A stretch of 16,070 bases of DNA. It comes from Pseudomonadota bacterium (GTDB lineage: Bacteria; Pseudomonadota; Gammaproteobacteria; Xanthomonadales; Xanthomonadaceae). The translations under genes and the position numbers were made by a program. Location: the NCBI GenBank assembly GCA_023393895.1, contig JAEXBT010000107.1:1-16070 (forward strand), given 5' to 3'. The notes beneath the pieces are model-generated. The model searched no databases and was not told where the DNA came from. It was given only the letters and a program-made list of their open reading frames with translations. Below, in pieces: positions 1 to 8,006 of this stretch. The first letter of the stretch is position 1. Every line of letters begins with the position of its first letter.

Positions 1-2
1 CT

Positions 3-170
3 CCCCCGGTGGCAGCGACCGACCCCTTCCAGCCCCCGGCGGCGAGGCCCTGGCCACGCGCGGCGATCCCCGGCACGTCCACTTCCACGTTCAACGCACG
101 GGTCGAACGCAGTGCCGCGTTCTCGCCGTTCGCTGCCACGCTGCCGGAGCCCGGCGCGCAAGCTGACTGA
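3..170 (+). CDS. rseA: C-terminal end of sigma-E anti-sigma factor RseA (partial)
   Basis: An open frame runs in from the left edge and stops at the TGA at 168-170. The visible 55 residues contain RPWPRAAIPG and end FSPFAATLPEPGAQAD. This proline-rich, low-complexity tail resembles the periplasmic C-terminus of RseA-type anti-sigma factors that I remember from Xanthomonas. RseA is an inner-membrane protein that holds sigma-E (RpoE/AlgU) inactive until cleaved by DegS/RseP. No catalytic or binding motif lies in this fragment, so the call rests on the tail and on position just upstream of mucD, as in rpoE-rseA-mucD loci. The frame could instead belong to another protein, since G+C-rich DNA is often open in several frames. 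The gap to mucD is 40 bases. Confidence 0.5.
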   Translation, partial: PPVAATDPFQPPAARPWPRAAIPGTSTSTFNARVERSAAFSPFAATLPEPGAQAD

Positions 171-210
171 GCGCACGCCCCGATTCTCCAGCGTTTATCC
201 AATTCCCTGC

Positions 211-1767
211 ATGACCGTCGCGACCCGTCCGATGAAGAAACTGCTGCAACCGTTCGTCCTGGTTCCCCTGACTGCCCTCGCCACCGCCGGCGTGCTGGTC
301 CTGCCCGCCGCCTGCGCGCAGCAGGCGGCAGCACCCGCGGATGCCGCGGCCACTCCGATCGTTTCCACCGCACCGCAGACGCCGGCCCCCGAGCTGGTCA
401 CCGGGCTGCCGGATTTCACCCGTCTGGTGGAGCGGGTCGGACCCGGCGTGGTCAGCGTGGAGGCGAGGATCGCGCCACGACAGTCGCAGTACGCGGGTGA
501 TGACCCGATGGCCGAGATCCTGCGCCGCTTCGGCATGCCGCTCCCGCCGGGCATGCAGGGCCCGCGCGGCGCGATGCCACAGGCACCGCGCGGCGTGTCG
601 ATGGGTACCGGCTTCCTGATCTCCGCCGATGGCTACCTGCTCACCAACCATCACGTCGTCGACCGCGCCGACGAGATCACGGTGAAGCTGCCGGACCGTC
701 GCGAACTCAAGGCCAAGGTAGTGGGCAGCGACGCGCAGTCCGACGTCGCCCTGCTGAAGGTCGAAGGTAACGGGCTGCCGGCACTGCGGCTGGGCGCCTC
801 GGGTGGCGTGCGCCCGGGCCAGTGGGTGGTGGCGATCGGCTCGCCCTACGGCCTCGATCATTCGGTGACCGCCGGCATCGTCAGCGCGGTCGGCCGCAAC
901 ACCGGCGGCGGCCAGCAATACGTGCCCTTCATCCAGACCGATGTCGCGATCAACCGCGGCAATTCCGGCGGCCCGCTGCTCAACACGCGCGGCGAGGTGG
1001 TCGGCATCAACTCGCAGATCTTCAGCGTGTCCGGCGGCTTCCAGGGCATCAGCTTCGCCATCCCGATCGATACCGCGATGAACGCGGTCGAACAGTTGAA
1101 GAAGACCGGCAGCGTGCGACGCGGGCTGCTGGGCGTGAACATGCAGCCGATCGACGCGGGAATGGCACAGGCGATGCGCCTGCCCGACAGCCGCGGCGCC
1201 CTGGTCAGCAACGTGCAGGCCGGCAGCGGTGCCGACAAGGCCGGCATCCAGCCGGGCGATGTCATCCGCAGCTTCAACGGCACCGCGGTCAACGATCCGG
1301 GCGAGCTGGCGCCGATGGTGGGCGCGCTGCGTCCGGGCGAGCGCGTGCGCCTGGGCGTGTGGCGCGACGGTCGCGAGCGCAACGTCGATGTCGTGCTCGG
1401 GGAGGCGGTGGACGAGGAACGCACGCCGCGCTTCGGTAGCCGGGACGCCGATGACGGCGCCGCGTCGCAGGCCCAGGCCAGCCGCGGCTTGCTCGGCCTG
1501 CGGATCGCGGAGCTCGATGCCGATGACCGTCGCCAGTTCGGCCTGAAGCCGGGCGAGGGCGTCGGCGTGGTCGGCGTGGAATCGGTCGCCGCGCGAGAAG
1601 CGGGCCTGTTTCCGGGCGACGTGATCCTGCAGGTCGGACGCACGCCGGTCGGCTCGGCGGCGGCCTTGCAGGAGGCGCTGTCTTCGGTCAAGGCGGGTGA
1701 TGCGTTGGTGTTGCGGGTTGGCGGTCGCCGCGGCACCCGTTTCGTCAGCCTCAAGGCCGGCGGCTGA
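211..1767 (+). CDS. mucD: Periplasmic Do/DegQ-type serine endoprotease MucD
   Basis: This is an HtrA-family serine protease that degrades or refolds misfolded periplasmic proteins and restrains envelope-stress signalling. From the ATG at 211 it is 518 residues. A second start at 232 (MKKLL) fits a signal peptide better, and neither has a clear ribosome site. The hydrophobic stretch ends at ACA|QQ, about residue 38. The trypsin-like triad is intact: His148 in TNHHVV, Asp178 in SDVALLKV, Ser252 in RGNSGGP, spaced as in DegP. Two PDZ domains follow, with carboxylate-loop regions near residues 330 (ALVSNVQAGS) and 451 (GVGVVGVESV). The motif IQTDVAINRGNSGG is typical of the family. It follows rseA directly, and no rseB lies between. 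The upstream in-frame ATG at 112 lies inside rseA and would give an N-terminus unlike the family. Confidence 0.95.
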   Translation: MTVATRPMKKLLQPFVLVPLTALATAGVLVLPAACAQQAAAPADAAATPIVSTAPQTPAPELVTGLPDFTRLVERVGPGVVSVEARIAPRQSQYAGDDPMAEILRRFGMPLPPGMQGPRGAMPQAPRGVSMGTGFLISADGYLLTNHHVVDRADEITVKLPDRRELKAKVVGSDAQSDVALLKVEGNGLPALRLGASGGVRPGQWVVAIGSPYGLDHSVTAGIVSAVGRNTGGGQQYVPFIQTDVAINRGNSGGPLLNTRGEVVGINSQIFSVSGGFQGISFAIPIDTAMNAVEQLKKTGSVRRGLLGVNMQPIDAGMAQAMRLPDSRGALVSNVQAGSGADKAGIQPGDVIRSFNGTAVNDPGELAPMVGALRPGERVRLGVWRDGRERNVDVVLGEAVDEERTPRFGSRDADDGAASQAQASRGLLGLRIAELDADDRRQFGLKPGEGVGVVGVESVAAREAGLFPGDVILQVGRTPVGSAAALQEALSSVKAGDALVLRVGGRRGTRFVSLKAGG

Positions 1768-1775
1768 AGGTCAGC

Positions 1776-1803
1776 CGGGCCGCGGCGGCAGTGCCGTGGC
1801 CCG
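1776..1803 (+). other. Strong hairpin between mucD and lepA
   Basis: An 11-bp stem (arms 1776-1786 and 1793-1803, first arm CGGGCCGCGGC) closes a six-base loop. All pairs are Watson-Crick except one G-T. It starts nine bases after the mucD stop and ends four bases before a -10-like box. No run of T follows, so it is not a classical intrinsic terminator. It may protect the mucD 3' end, assist Rho-dependent termination or act in the lepA leader. Function is inferred. Confidence 0.4.
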
Positions 1804-1806
1804 TGC

Positions 1807-1812
1807 GATAAT
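1807..1812 (+). promoter_or_regulatory. -10-like box upstream of lepA
   Basis: GATAAT differs from TATAAT at the first base only. It stands out in a G+C-rich leader 47 bases before the lepA ATG at 1860. No good -35 element is visible 16-18 bases upstream, where hairpin sequence lies. It would start a transcript near 1819 that includes the short leader frame at 1838. Seen as sequence only; activity is inferred. Confidence 0.35.
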
Positions 1813-1837
1813 GACCGGCTGAATTCACGAGGGCCGC

Positions 1838-1861
1838 ATGGGCGGCTGGATACCGCCGCAT
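1838..1861 (+). other. Stem-loop pairing the leader ATG with the lepA start
   Basis: Bases 1838-1840 (ATG) and 1841-1845 (GGCGG) can pair with 1859-1861 (CAT) and 1853-1857 (CCGCC), with base 1858 bulged and a seven-base loop. The first two bases of the lepA ATG at 1860 are then in the stem. Ribosomes translating the nine-codon leader would open it. The pairing is visible in the sequence; the regulatory role is inferred and depends on 1860 rather than 1881 being the true start. Confidence 0.3.
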
Positions 1862-1867
1862 GCCTGA
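1838..1867 (+). CDS. Possible lepA leader peptide (9 codons)
   Basis: An ATG at 1838 preceded by GAGGG at 1829-1833 (4-base spacing) reads MGGWIPPHA and stops at TGA 1865-1867. It is out of frame with lepA and overlaps its ATG at 1860. It has the only convincing ribosome site near the lepA start. The Pro-Pro pair after Trp-Ile is the type of sequence that can slow ribosomes. It may couple or attenuate lepA translation. It could also be chance, as nine codons carry little statistical weight. Confidence 0.3.
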   Translation: MGGWIPPHA

Positions 1868-3674
1868 AACCCCCGCCAGTATGCGGAACATCCGCAACTT
1901 CTCGATCATCGCCCACGTCGACCACGGCAAGTCGACGCTGGCCGACCGCATCATCCAGCTCTGTGGCGGGCTGACCGCGCGCGAGATGGAAGCGCAGGTG
2001 CTCGACAACAACCCGATCGAGCGCGAACGCGGCATCACCATCAAGGCGCAGTCGGTGTCGCTGCCGTACACGGCGAAGGACGGGCAGACCTACTTCCTCA
2101 ATTTCATCGACACGCCTGGCCACGTCGATTTCAGCTACGAGGTGAGCCGCTCGCTGGCCGCCTGCGAGGGCGCGCTGCTGGTGGTCGATGCCGCGCAGGG
2201 CGTGGAGGCGCAGTCGGTCGCCAACTGCTACACCGCGGTGGAGCAGGGACTGGAAGTGGTGCCGGTGCTCAACAAGATCGACCTGCCGACGGCGGACGTG
2301 GATCGGGTGAAGGAGGAGATCGAGGCCGTCATCGGCATCGATGCGGCCGATGCGGTGGCCATCTCCGCCAAGACCGGCCTCAACGTGGGCGACGTGCTCG
2401 AGGCGATCGTCCAGCGCATCCCGCCGCCGCAGCCGCGCGATACCGACAAGCTGCAGGCGCTGATCATCGATTCGTGGTTCGCCAACTACCTCGGCGTGGT
2501 CTCGCTGGTGCGCGTGATGCAGGGTGAGCTCAAGCCCGGCGACAAGATGCTGGTGATGTCGACCGGTCGAACCCACCAGGTGGATGCGGTCGGCGTGTTC
2601 ACCCCCAAGCGCAAGGTGCTGCCGGCGCTCAGGGCCGGAGAAGTGGGCTGGATCACCGCCTCGATCAAGGACGTGCACGGGGCGCCGGTCGGCGATACTC
2701 TGACCCTGGCCAACGACCCGGCACCGGCGCCGCTGCCCGGTTTCCAGGAAATGCAGCCGCGCGTGTTCGCCGGCCTGTTTCCGGTCGATGCCGAGGACTA
2801 TCCCGACCTGCGCGAGGCACTCGACAAGCTGCGCCTGAATGACGCGGCGCTGCGCTTCGAGCCGGAGAGCTCGGAGGCGATGGGCTTCGGCTTCCGCTGC
2901 GGCTTCCTCGGCATGCTGCACATGGAGATCGTGCAGGAGCGGCTGGAGCGCGAGTACAACCTCAACCTCATCACCACCGCGCCGACCGTCGTCTACGAGG
3001 TGCTCAGGACCGATGGCGAGGTGATGCCGCTGGACAACCCGGCCAAGCTGCCGCAGAGCAATCTGGTCGAGGAAATCCGCGAGCCGATCATCCGCGCCAA
3101 CATCCTGACGCCGCCGGATTACGTCGGCAGCGTGATCAAGCTGTGCGAGGAGAAGCGCGGCACCCAGATCGGCATGACCTACATGGGAAGCCAGGTGCAG
3201 ATCAGCTACGAGCTGCCGATGGCCGAAGTGGTGCTGGACTTCTTCGACAAGCTGAAATCCGTCAGCCGAGGTTACGCCTCGCTCGACTATCACTTCCTGC
3301 GCTTCGACGCGGGCCCGTTCGTGCGTGTGGACACGCTGATCAACGGCGACAAGGTCGATGCGCTTTCGATCATCTGCCACCGCCAGCATGCCGATCGCCG
3401 CGGCCGCGAGCTGACCGAGAAGATGAAGGACCTGATCCCGCGCCAGATGTTCGACGTGGCGATCCAGGCGGCCATCGGTTCGCAGGTGATCGCCCGCACC
3501 ACGGTCAAGGCGCTGCGCAAGAACGTGCTGGCCAAGTGCTACGGTGGCGACGCCACCCGCAAGAAGAAGCTGCTGGAGAAGCAGAAGGAAGGCAAGAAGC
3601 GCATGAAGCAGGTGGGCCGCGTGGAGATTCCGCAAGAGGCCTTCCTCGCCGTGCTGCAGGTGGACAGCAAGTAA
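1860..3674 (+). CDS. lepA: Elongation factor 4 (back-translocating GTPase LepA)
   Basis: LepA/EF4 is a ribosome-associated translational GTPase linked to back-translocation and 30S biogenesis, acting in the cytoplasm or at the membrane. The protein is 604 residues from ATG 1860, or 597 from ATG 1881 (MRNIRNFS), close to the 599 of E. coli. GTPase boxes numbered from 1860: P-loop AHVDHGKST at 18-26, switch II DTPGH at 84-88, NKID at 138-141. The switch I signature [11 protein letters not shown] is present. The C-terminal LepA-specific region ends in a basic segment ([21 protein letters not shown]) typical of the family. Neither start has a good ribosome site, and 1881 is the usual family start. 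A leader frame overlaps 1860. lepB follows after 39 bases, the standard order. Confidence 0.97.
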   Translation: MPETPASMRNIRNFSIIAHVDHGKSTLADRIIQLCGGLTAREMEAQVLDNNPIERERGITIKAQSVSLPYTAKDGQTYFLNFIDTPGHVDFSYEVSRSLAACEGALLVVDAAQGVEAQSVANCYTAVEQGLEVVPVLNKIDLPTADVDRVKEEIEAVIGIDAADAVAISAKTGLNVGDVLEAIVQRIPPPQPRDTDKLQALIIDSWFANYLGVVSLVRVMQGELKPGDKMLVMSTGRTHQVDAVGVFTPKRKVLPALRAGEVGWITASIKDVHGAPVGDTLTLANDPAPAPLPGFQEMQPRVFAGLFPVDAEDYPDLREALDKLRLNDAALRFEPESSEAMGFGFRCGFLGMLHMEIVQERLEREYNLNLITTAPTVVYEVLRTDGEVMPLDNPAKLPQSNLVEEIREPIIRANILTPPDYVGSVIKLCEEKRGTQIGMTYMGSQVQISYELPMAEVVLDFFDKLKSVSRGYASLDYHFLRFDAGPFVRVDTLINGDKVDALSIICHRQHADRRGRELTEKMKDLIPRQMFDVAIQAAIGSQVIARTTVKALRKNVLAKCYGGDATRKKKLLEKQKEGKKRMKQVGRVEIPQEAFLAVLQVDSK

Positions 3675-3713
3675 CCGGGCGCCTCGCGCCGCTCATCCAA
3701 TCGAGGAATCCGC

Positions 3714-4517
3714 ATGCGTTGGTTCGAAATTGCCCTGGTCACGCTGACACTGGTTTCCGGCCTGATCTGGGCGCTGGACAAGTGGGTGTTGCGCAAGCGC
3801 CGCGCGACCGCGGCGCAGGGCCTGCTGGAGCAGGACCGGCTGCCCTGGTACATCGATTACGCCAACGCGTTCTTCCCGATCCTGCTCGCGATCCTGATCC
3901 TGCGCAGCTTCATCGCAGAGCCGTTCCGCATCCCGACCGGCTCGATGATCCCGACGCTGAAGGTGGGCGACTTCATCCTGGTCAACAAGTTCGCCTACGG
4001 GCTGCGCCTGCCGGTCACCAACCAGAAGGTGGTGGCGATCGGTGAACCCGCCCGTGGCGATGTCGCGGTGTTCAAGTTCCCGGGCATGGGGCCGGACGAT
4101 CCGGATGCCGGCGTCGATTTCGTCAAGCGCGTGGTGGGCCTGCCGGGTGACCGGATCAGCTACCACCGCGGCGTGCTGACCATCAACGGCCAGCCGGTGT
4201 CCTATCAGGTGGAGTCGCAGGCGCAGATCGGCAGCGGCAACGATGAAATGGTGATGCCGGGCGTGCTGGCCTGGGAGCAGCTGGGCGAGCACCGTCACCT
4301 GGTGCAGAACTTCGTGCAGTCGCTGGAGGTGGGTGGACCGGGCGACGGCAACTTCGAGGTGCCGGCGGGCCATTATCTGGTGATGGGCGACAACCGGGAC
4401 AACAGCCTGGACGGGCGTTTCTGGGGCATGCTTCCGGAGACCCACCTGCGTGGCAAGGCGTTCCTGGTGTGGATGAACTTCAAGGACTTCTCGCGCATCG
4501 GCGAGCGTATCCCTTAA
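3714..4517 (+). CDS. lepB: Signal peptidase I
   Basis: This inner-membrane protease removes signal peptides from exported preproteins. It is 267 residues, in the normal size range for the family. The first membrane segment is at about residues 4-22 and the second at about 51-65 (FFPILLAILILRSFI). The Ser/Lys catalytic dyad is visible: Ser77 in PTGSMIPTL and Lys138 in DFVKRVVGLPGD. The C-terminal box GDNRDNSLDGRFWG is intact. The ATG at 3714 is supported by GAGG at 3703-3706 with seven-base spacing. It sits 39 bases after lepA and is probably co-transcribed with it. It likely processes several exported proteins encoded here, including MucD and the two-cysteine protein at 10666. Confidence 0.97.
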   Translation: MRWFEIALVTLTLVSGLIWALDKWVLRKRRATAAQGLLEQDRLPWYIDYANAFFPILLAILILRSFIAEPFRIPTGSMIPTLKVGDFILVNKFAYGLRLPVTNQKVVAIGEPARGDVAVFKFPGMGPDDPDAGVDFVKRVVGLPGDRISYHRGVLTINGQPVSYQVESQAQIGSGNDEMVMPGVLAWEQLGEHRHLVQNFVQSLEVGGPGDGNFEVPAGHYLVMGDNRDNSLDGRFWGMLPETHLRGKAFLVWMNFKDFSRIGERIP

Positions 4518-4568
4518 GCTTCGCGGCAACGGTGCATGCAGCGCCTGATTTCAGACGGGGGTGGGGCA

Positions 4569-4940
4569 ATGGTGGGTCACAAGCGGCAGGGCGGCATTTC
4601 GATGACCGGCTTCCTGATGGCGCTGGTCGTCGTGGGTTTCGTGCTGTTCATCGGCATGAAGCTGTTCCCGATGTACAACCAGTACTTCAGCGTGAAGAAG
4701 GCACTCAAGGGCGTGGCCACCGACGGGATTTCCGATCCCGGAGCCATCCGCACATCACTGGCGAAGCGCTTCGACGTCGGCTACGTTGATGTCATCAAGC
4801 CGTCCGATGTGAAGATCGAGCGGACGGGCAATGGCGTCCAGATCACCGCCGACTACGAAGTGCGCAAACCGCTGATCTACAACCTGGATGTCGTCGGCAA
4901 GTTCAACGCCACCGAAACCGTCGGGCCTGGTGTCGACTGA
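4569..4940 (+). CDS. DUF4845 single-pass membrane protein
   Basis: This 123-residue protein has a short basic N-terminus (MVGHKRQGG), one membrane segment at about residues 12-31 ([18 protein letters not shown]) and a soluble domain containing [14 protein letters not shown]. That layout and the place between lepB and rnc match the DUF4845 family, whose function I do not know. ATG 4569 is preferred because a purine-rich GGGGGTGGGG lies just upstream. The ATG at 4536 would add 11 residues with a poorer ribosome site. Its end overlaps the likely GTG start of rnc by 11 bases, suggesting coupled translation. The domain presumably faces the periplasm (positive-inside rule; inference). Confidence 0.85.
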   Translation: MVGHKRQGGISMTGFLMALVVVGFVLFIGMKLFPMYNQYFSVKKALKGVATDGISDPGAIRTSLAKRFDVGYVDVIKPSDVKIERTGNGVQITADYEVRKPLIYNLDVVGKFNATETVGPGVD

Positions 4941-5592
4941 CCGCATCGGTCACGCCTTCGCCACGCCCGGGCTGCTGGCGCAGGCGCTGACCCATCGCAG
5001 CGCCGGCCAGCCGCACAACGAGCGGCTTGAGTTCCTTGGCGACGCGATCGTCAACCTGATCGCCGCCGAGGCGCTGTATGCGGCCTGGCCGAAAGCCGAC
5101 GAAGGCGCGCTGACCCGTGCACGCGCCGAACTGGTGCGCGAATCGGCGCTGGCCGGCATCGCCCGCACGCTTGCGCTGGGCAACCTGCTGCGACTGGGGC
5201 CCGGTGAGATGAAGTCGGGCGGGCATCGGCGTGATTCGATCCTGGCCGATGCGGTGGAAGCCGTGATCGGTGCGATCTACCTCGACGCCGGGATCGAGGC
5301 CTGTCGCCGTGTCGTGCTGCCGTGGTTCGCGCCGCTGATCGAGGCGCTGCCGCCGCCGCACAAGGTCGGCAAGGATGCCAAGACCGCGCTGCAGGAGTGG
5401 TTGCAGGGGCGCGGCAAGCCGCTGCCGGTATATGTCCTGCTTGCCGAGACCGGCGAGGAGCATGCGCGCCGCTTCGAAGTGGCTTGCCGTGTCGGCGATC
5501 CGCCGCATGAAACCTGCGGCGAGGGCGGTTCCCGCCGCGCCGCTGAACAGGCCGCCGCCACGGCGATGCTCGAGCACCTGACAGGCGTCTGA
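4930..5592 (+). CDS. rnc: Ribonuclease III
   Basis: RNase III is a homodimeric Mg-dependent endonuclease that cuts double-stranded RNA, including the 30S pre-rRNA. From GTG 4930 it is 220 residues; the E. coli enzyme has 226. The signature [13 protein letters not shown] carries metal ligands Glu34 and Asp38. Asp107 and Glu110 lie in [16 protein letters not shown] dsRNA-binding domain starts at about residue 148 ([11 protein letters not shown]) and ends with the conserved [13 protein letters not shown] helix. An upstream in-frame ATG at 4888 would add 14 residues lying entirely inside the DUF4845 gene. I prefer the GTG because its 11-base overlap resembles a coupled junction and gives the usual N-terminal length, but this is not certain. 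era follows. Confidence 0.95.
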   Translation: MSTDRIGHAFATPGLLAQALTHRSAGQPHNERLEFLGDAIVNLIAAEALYAAWPKADEGALTRARAELVRESALAGIARTLALGNLLRLGPGEMKSGGHRRDSILADAVEAVIGAIYLDAGIEACRRVVLPWFAPLIEALPPPHKVGKDAKTALQEWLQGRGKPLPVYVLLAETGEEHARRFEVACRVGDPPHETCGEGGSRRAAEQAAATAMLEHLTGV

Positions 5593-5615
5593 GCGCGCCG
5601 CCGCCACGGCTCGCC

Positions 5616-5621
5616 TACAAT
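5616..5621 (+). promoter_or_regulatory. -10-like box at leaderless distance from era
   Basis: TACAAT (one mismatch to TATAAT) ends six bases before the era ATG at 5628. A transcript initiating the usual 6-8 bases after the box would begin at or next to the A of the ATG, giving a leaderless mRNA. era also lacks a Shine-Dalgarno sequence. No clear -35 is seen. Position and sequence are observed; activity is inferred. Confidence 0.45.
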
Positions 5622-5627
5622 CCCCGC

Positions 5628-6524
5628 ATGAGTGAAACGCCCTATCGCGCCGGCCATGTCGCCGTCATCGGCCGTCCCAATGTCGGCAAGTCGACCCTGA
5701 TCAACGGGCTGGTCGGCACCAAGGTTAGCATCACCTCGGACCGTCCGCAGACCACCCGCCACCGCATGCTTGGCATCGCCAGCTTCGACGGCGGGCAGAT
5801 CGTTCTGGTCGATACGCCGGGCATCCACGGCGCGCAGAACAAGGCGATGAGCCGCGTGCTCAATCGCGCCGCGCGTGGTGCACTGGAGGGCGTCGATGCC
5901 GCGCTGCTGGTGGTCGAGGCCGGGCGCTGGGACGACGAGGACGCGATGGCGCTGGCCGCGCTGAAGGAAGCCAAGGTGCCGGTGGTGCTGGTCGTCAACA
6001 AGGTCGATCGACTGCGCGAGAAGAAGGACCTGCTGCCGTATCTGGCGCAGGTCAGCGAAGGCCGCGATTTCGCCGCGGTGCATCCACTCTCGGCGCTGAA
6101 ACGCCAGGGGTTGGAGGATCTGGCCGCCACCCTGCTGCCGCTGCTGCCGGAACAGCCCGCGCTGTATGACGAGGACGACGTCACCGACCGCAGCATGCGA
6201 TTCCTCGCCGCGGAGTTCGTGCGCGAGCAGCTGATGCGGCAGCTCGGCGCCGAACTGCCGTATGCCAGCGCCGTGGAGATCGAGCGGTTCGACGAGGACG
6301 GCGCGATGTTCCGCATCGGCGCGGTGATCTGGGTCGAGCGCGACAGCCAGAAGGCGATCGTCATCGGCAAGGGCGGCGAGCGCCTGCGCAAGATCGGCAC
6401 GAAGGCACGCGAGCAGATGGAGAAGCTGTTCGGTCGCAAGGTCTTCCTCGAGACCTGGGTGCGCGTGCGCCAGGGCTGGTCGAACGACGAAGCCGCGTTG
6501 CGCGCACTCGGCTACAGCGAGTGA
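5628..6524 (+). CDS. era: Ribosome-assembly GTPase Era
   Basis: Era binds the 3' end of 16S rRNA and is needed for 30S maturation. It has 298 residues; E. coli Era has 301. GTPase motifs are GRPNVGKST at 15-23, DTPG at 62-65 and NKVD at 124-127. A C-terminal KH RNA-binding domain carries the GKGG loop at 247-250 ([14 protein letters not shown]). The chain ends in [13 protein letters not shown], a typical Era tail. The ATG at 5628 has no ribosome site but sits directly after a -10-like box, so it may be read from a leaderless message. It lies 35 bases after rnc and 23 before recO, the conserved rnc-era-recO order. RNase III and Era both act in 16S maturation. Confidence 0.97.
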   Translation: MSETPYRAGHVAVIGRPNVGKSTLINGLVGTKVSITSDRPQTTRHRMLGIASFDGGQIVLVDTPGIHGAQNKAMSRVLNRAARGALEGVDAALLVVEAGRWDDEDAMALAALKEAKVPVVLVVNKVDRLREKKDLLPYLAQVSEGRDFAAVHPLSALKRQGLEDLAATLLPLLPEQPALYDEDDVTDRSMRFLAAEFVREQLMRQLGAELPYASAVEIERFDEDGAMFRIGAVIWVERDSQKAIVIGKGGERLRKIGTKAREQMEKLFGRKVFLETWVRVRQGWSNDEAALRALGYSE

Positions 6525-6547
6525 GCGGCGCGGGCTGAGCCGGGACG

Positions 6548-7294
6548 ATGCGCATCACCAGCGATGCCGCCTTCGTCCTGCACGCGCGGGCCTGGCGCGA
6601 GACCAGCCTGCTGGTGGAAGTGCTCTGTGGCGAACACGGCCGGGTCGGGCTGGTTGCGCGTGGGGTGTCCACGCCGAAGCGCCATGCATTGCGCGCGGCG
6701 CTGCAGCCGCTGCAATGCATCCGGCTGGACGCAGTGCAGCGAGGGGAGCTCGCCACCCTGCAGTCGGCTGAGGCGATCGATGCCGCGCCGCGCCTGCATG
6801 GCGAGGCGCTGCTGGCCGGTTTCTACCTCAACGAACTGACCCTGCGGCTGGCGCCCAGGCTCGATCCGCTGCCTATGCTGCACGCCGCCTATGCGCGCAC
6901 CCGTGCAGCGCTCGGCACCGAAGCCGCGCTGGCCTGGGCGCTGCGTCGCTACGAACGTGACCTGCTTGATGCGATCGGCTTCGGTTTCGACTGGCATTGC
7001 GATGGCGATGGCGTGGCGATCGATCCGGCCGCCCGCTACCGGCTTGATCCCGAGCACGGGCCGCGCCGGCTGCTGCGCGACCGTGGCCGCGAGGAACGCA
7101 GCGAGGCCGCGACCGGCCGTGCCTTGCTCGCGCTCGCCGCCGACCACCTGCCGGGCGACGAGGATCTCGCCAGCCTGCGCCGGCCGATGCGCGGCCTCAT
7201 CGCCCATCACCTTGGCGGGCGCGGCCTGAAATCGTGGGAGATGGCTGTTCAGCTGCGGCGCCTGCGCAGCGCTGCGGATCCGTCAGCGGGTTGA
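6548..7294 (+). CDS. recO: DNA repair protein RecO
   Basis: RecO works with RecR (and RecF) to load RecA onto SSB-coated single-stranded DNA and to anneal strands. The protein has 248 residues, close to the usual 240. The N-terminal OB-fold region shows [20 protein letters not shown] and [10 protein letters not shown], matching the RecO pattern. A helical C-terminal part follows, with [15 protein letters not shown] and [12 protein letters not shown]. The ATG at 6548 has a weak CGGGA upstream. In E. coli and Pseudomonas recO is followed by pdxJ; here it meets a - strand gene head-on and their coding ends overlap by 12 bases (7283-7294). Confidence 0.93.
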   Translation: MRITSDAAFVLHARAWRETSLLVEVLCGEHGRVGLVARGVSTPKRHALRAALQPLQCIRLDAVQRGELATLQSAEAIDAAPRLHGEALLAGFYLNELTLRLAPRLDPLPMLHAAYARTRAALGTEAALAWALRRYERDLLDAIGFGFDWHCDGDGVAIDPAARYRLDPEHGPRRLLRDRGREERSEAATGRALLALAADHLPGDEDLASLRRPMRGLIAHHLGGRGLKSWEMAVQLRRLRSAADPSAG

Positions 7295-7987
7295 CGCTTC
7301 AGCCTGAAGCGTGGCTGCAACGGTGGCATCGAACGCTGTGCGCGCCTCGGTGCTGCCGGGCGCGGCATGCAGCGCATCCACGGCCTGACGCAGTTGCGCT
7401 GCACCGACAAAGCCGCAACTGGCCTTCAACCGGTGCAGTTCCTCGCGCGCGGCGGTGACATCACCCGTCGCCAGTGCAGCGGTGATGGAGGCCTGCTGCT
7501 TCGGCAGTTCCGTGCGAAACAACGCGCGCAGCATCGTCATCGAATCCGTGTTGCCGTGCAGCGCGCGCAACGCCTGTGCGTCATCCCAGATGGATGCGCC
7601 GGCTTCCGTGCCCAGGCCGCGGCGGATCGCCGCCTGCCATTCAGCGACCGGCAGTGGCTTGGCGACCGCGGCATCGAAACCTGCGCCACGCAGGGCGGCG
7701 AGTGCTTCCGGCTGGCGATCGGCCGTGTGCGCGAGTGCATACGGCCACGGCGGCGCAGTCCGTTCGCGCAGGATGGCAAGCAATGCCGAGCCGCTGCCGT
7801 CAGGCAGGTTGGCGTCAATCAACCAGGCCGCGTAGGTGTGTGCGGAAGCCAGGGCAAGTGCCTCGGCAAGGCTGGCAGCGCAGTCGACTTCGGCGGGCAG
7901 GGCCCGTGCGGCCTCCGAGAGGAAGGCCAGGCTGACCGGGTCGTCCTCGACCAGCAGCAGGCGGGGCTTCATTCCGTCGTCGCGCAT
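7283..7987 (-). CDS. Stand-alone REC-Hpt phosphorelay protein
   Basis: This is a 234-residue two-domain signalling protein with no DNA-binding output. The receiver domain (about 7-125) has the acidic pair Asp15/Asp16, phospho-acceptor Asp58 ([11 protein letters not shown]), Thr88 and Lys110 (AKPLP), all at CheY-like spacing. A histidine phosphotransfer domain (about 137-234) has His185 in [12 protein letters not shown], the usual phospho-His motif. Such pairs usually sit at the end of hybrid histidine kinases; here they are free and no kinase is encoded nearby. ATG 7987 is chosen because GGAGG lies nine bases upstream on that strand; ATG 7972 is the alternative. It diverges from the YdbH-like gene 19 bases away and converges with recO. 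Partner and output are unknown. Confidence 0.88.
   Translation of the reverse strand: MRDDGMKPRLLLVEDDPVSLAFLSEAARALPAEVDCAASLAEALALASAHTYAAWLIDANLPDGSGSALLAILRERTAPPWPYALAHTADRQPEALAALRGAGFDAAVAKPLPVAEWQAAIRRGLGTEAGASIWDDAQALRALHGNTDSMTMLRALFRTELPKQQASITAALATGDVTAAREELHRLKASCGFVGAAQLRQAVDALHAAPGSTEARTAFDATVAATLQAEASTR
7294..7312. repeat. Perfect inverted repeat at the recO / REC-Hpt junction
   Basis: ACGCTTCAG at 7294-7302 is mirrored by CTGAAGCGT at 7304-7312 around a single central base. As RNA it would fold as a 7-bp stem with a five-base loop on either strand. It starts at the last base of recO and lies in the final codons of the convergent gene. No T tract follows on either side, so any role as a bidirectional transcription end would not be a classical intrinsic one. 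Confidence 0.45.
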
Positions 7988-8006
7988 CGTCCTTATCCTC
8001 CCCCGG

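Noticed and set aside
112..210. Longer mucD starting at the ATG at 112
   Set aside because: It would overlap the RseA-like end by 59 bases and add 33 Arg/Pro-rich residues ahead of a normal signal peptide.
858..3635. A 925-codon open frame on the - strand opposite mucD and lepA
   Set aside because: Its sequence is a His/Arg/Asp-rich mirror of well-conserved genes. In DNA with G/C-rich third codon positions the antisense frame is often free of stops. It has no domain I recognise.
4569..4650. Type IV pilin-like N-terminus in the DUF4845 protein ([16 protein letters not shown])
   Set aside because: It recalls the pilin signal, but the diagnostic Glu at position 5 is missing and the family is fixed between lepB and rnc, so I treat it as a simple membrane anchor.
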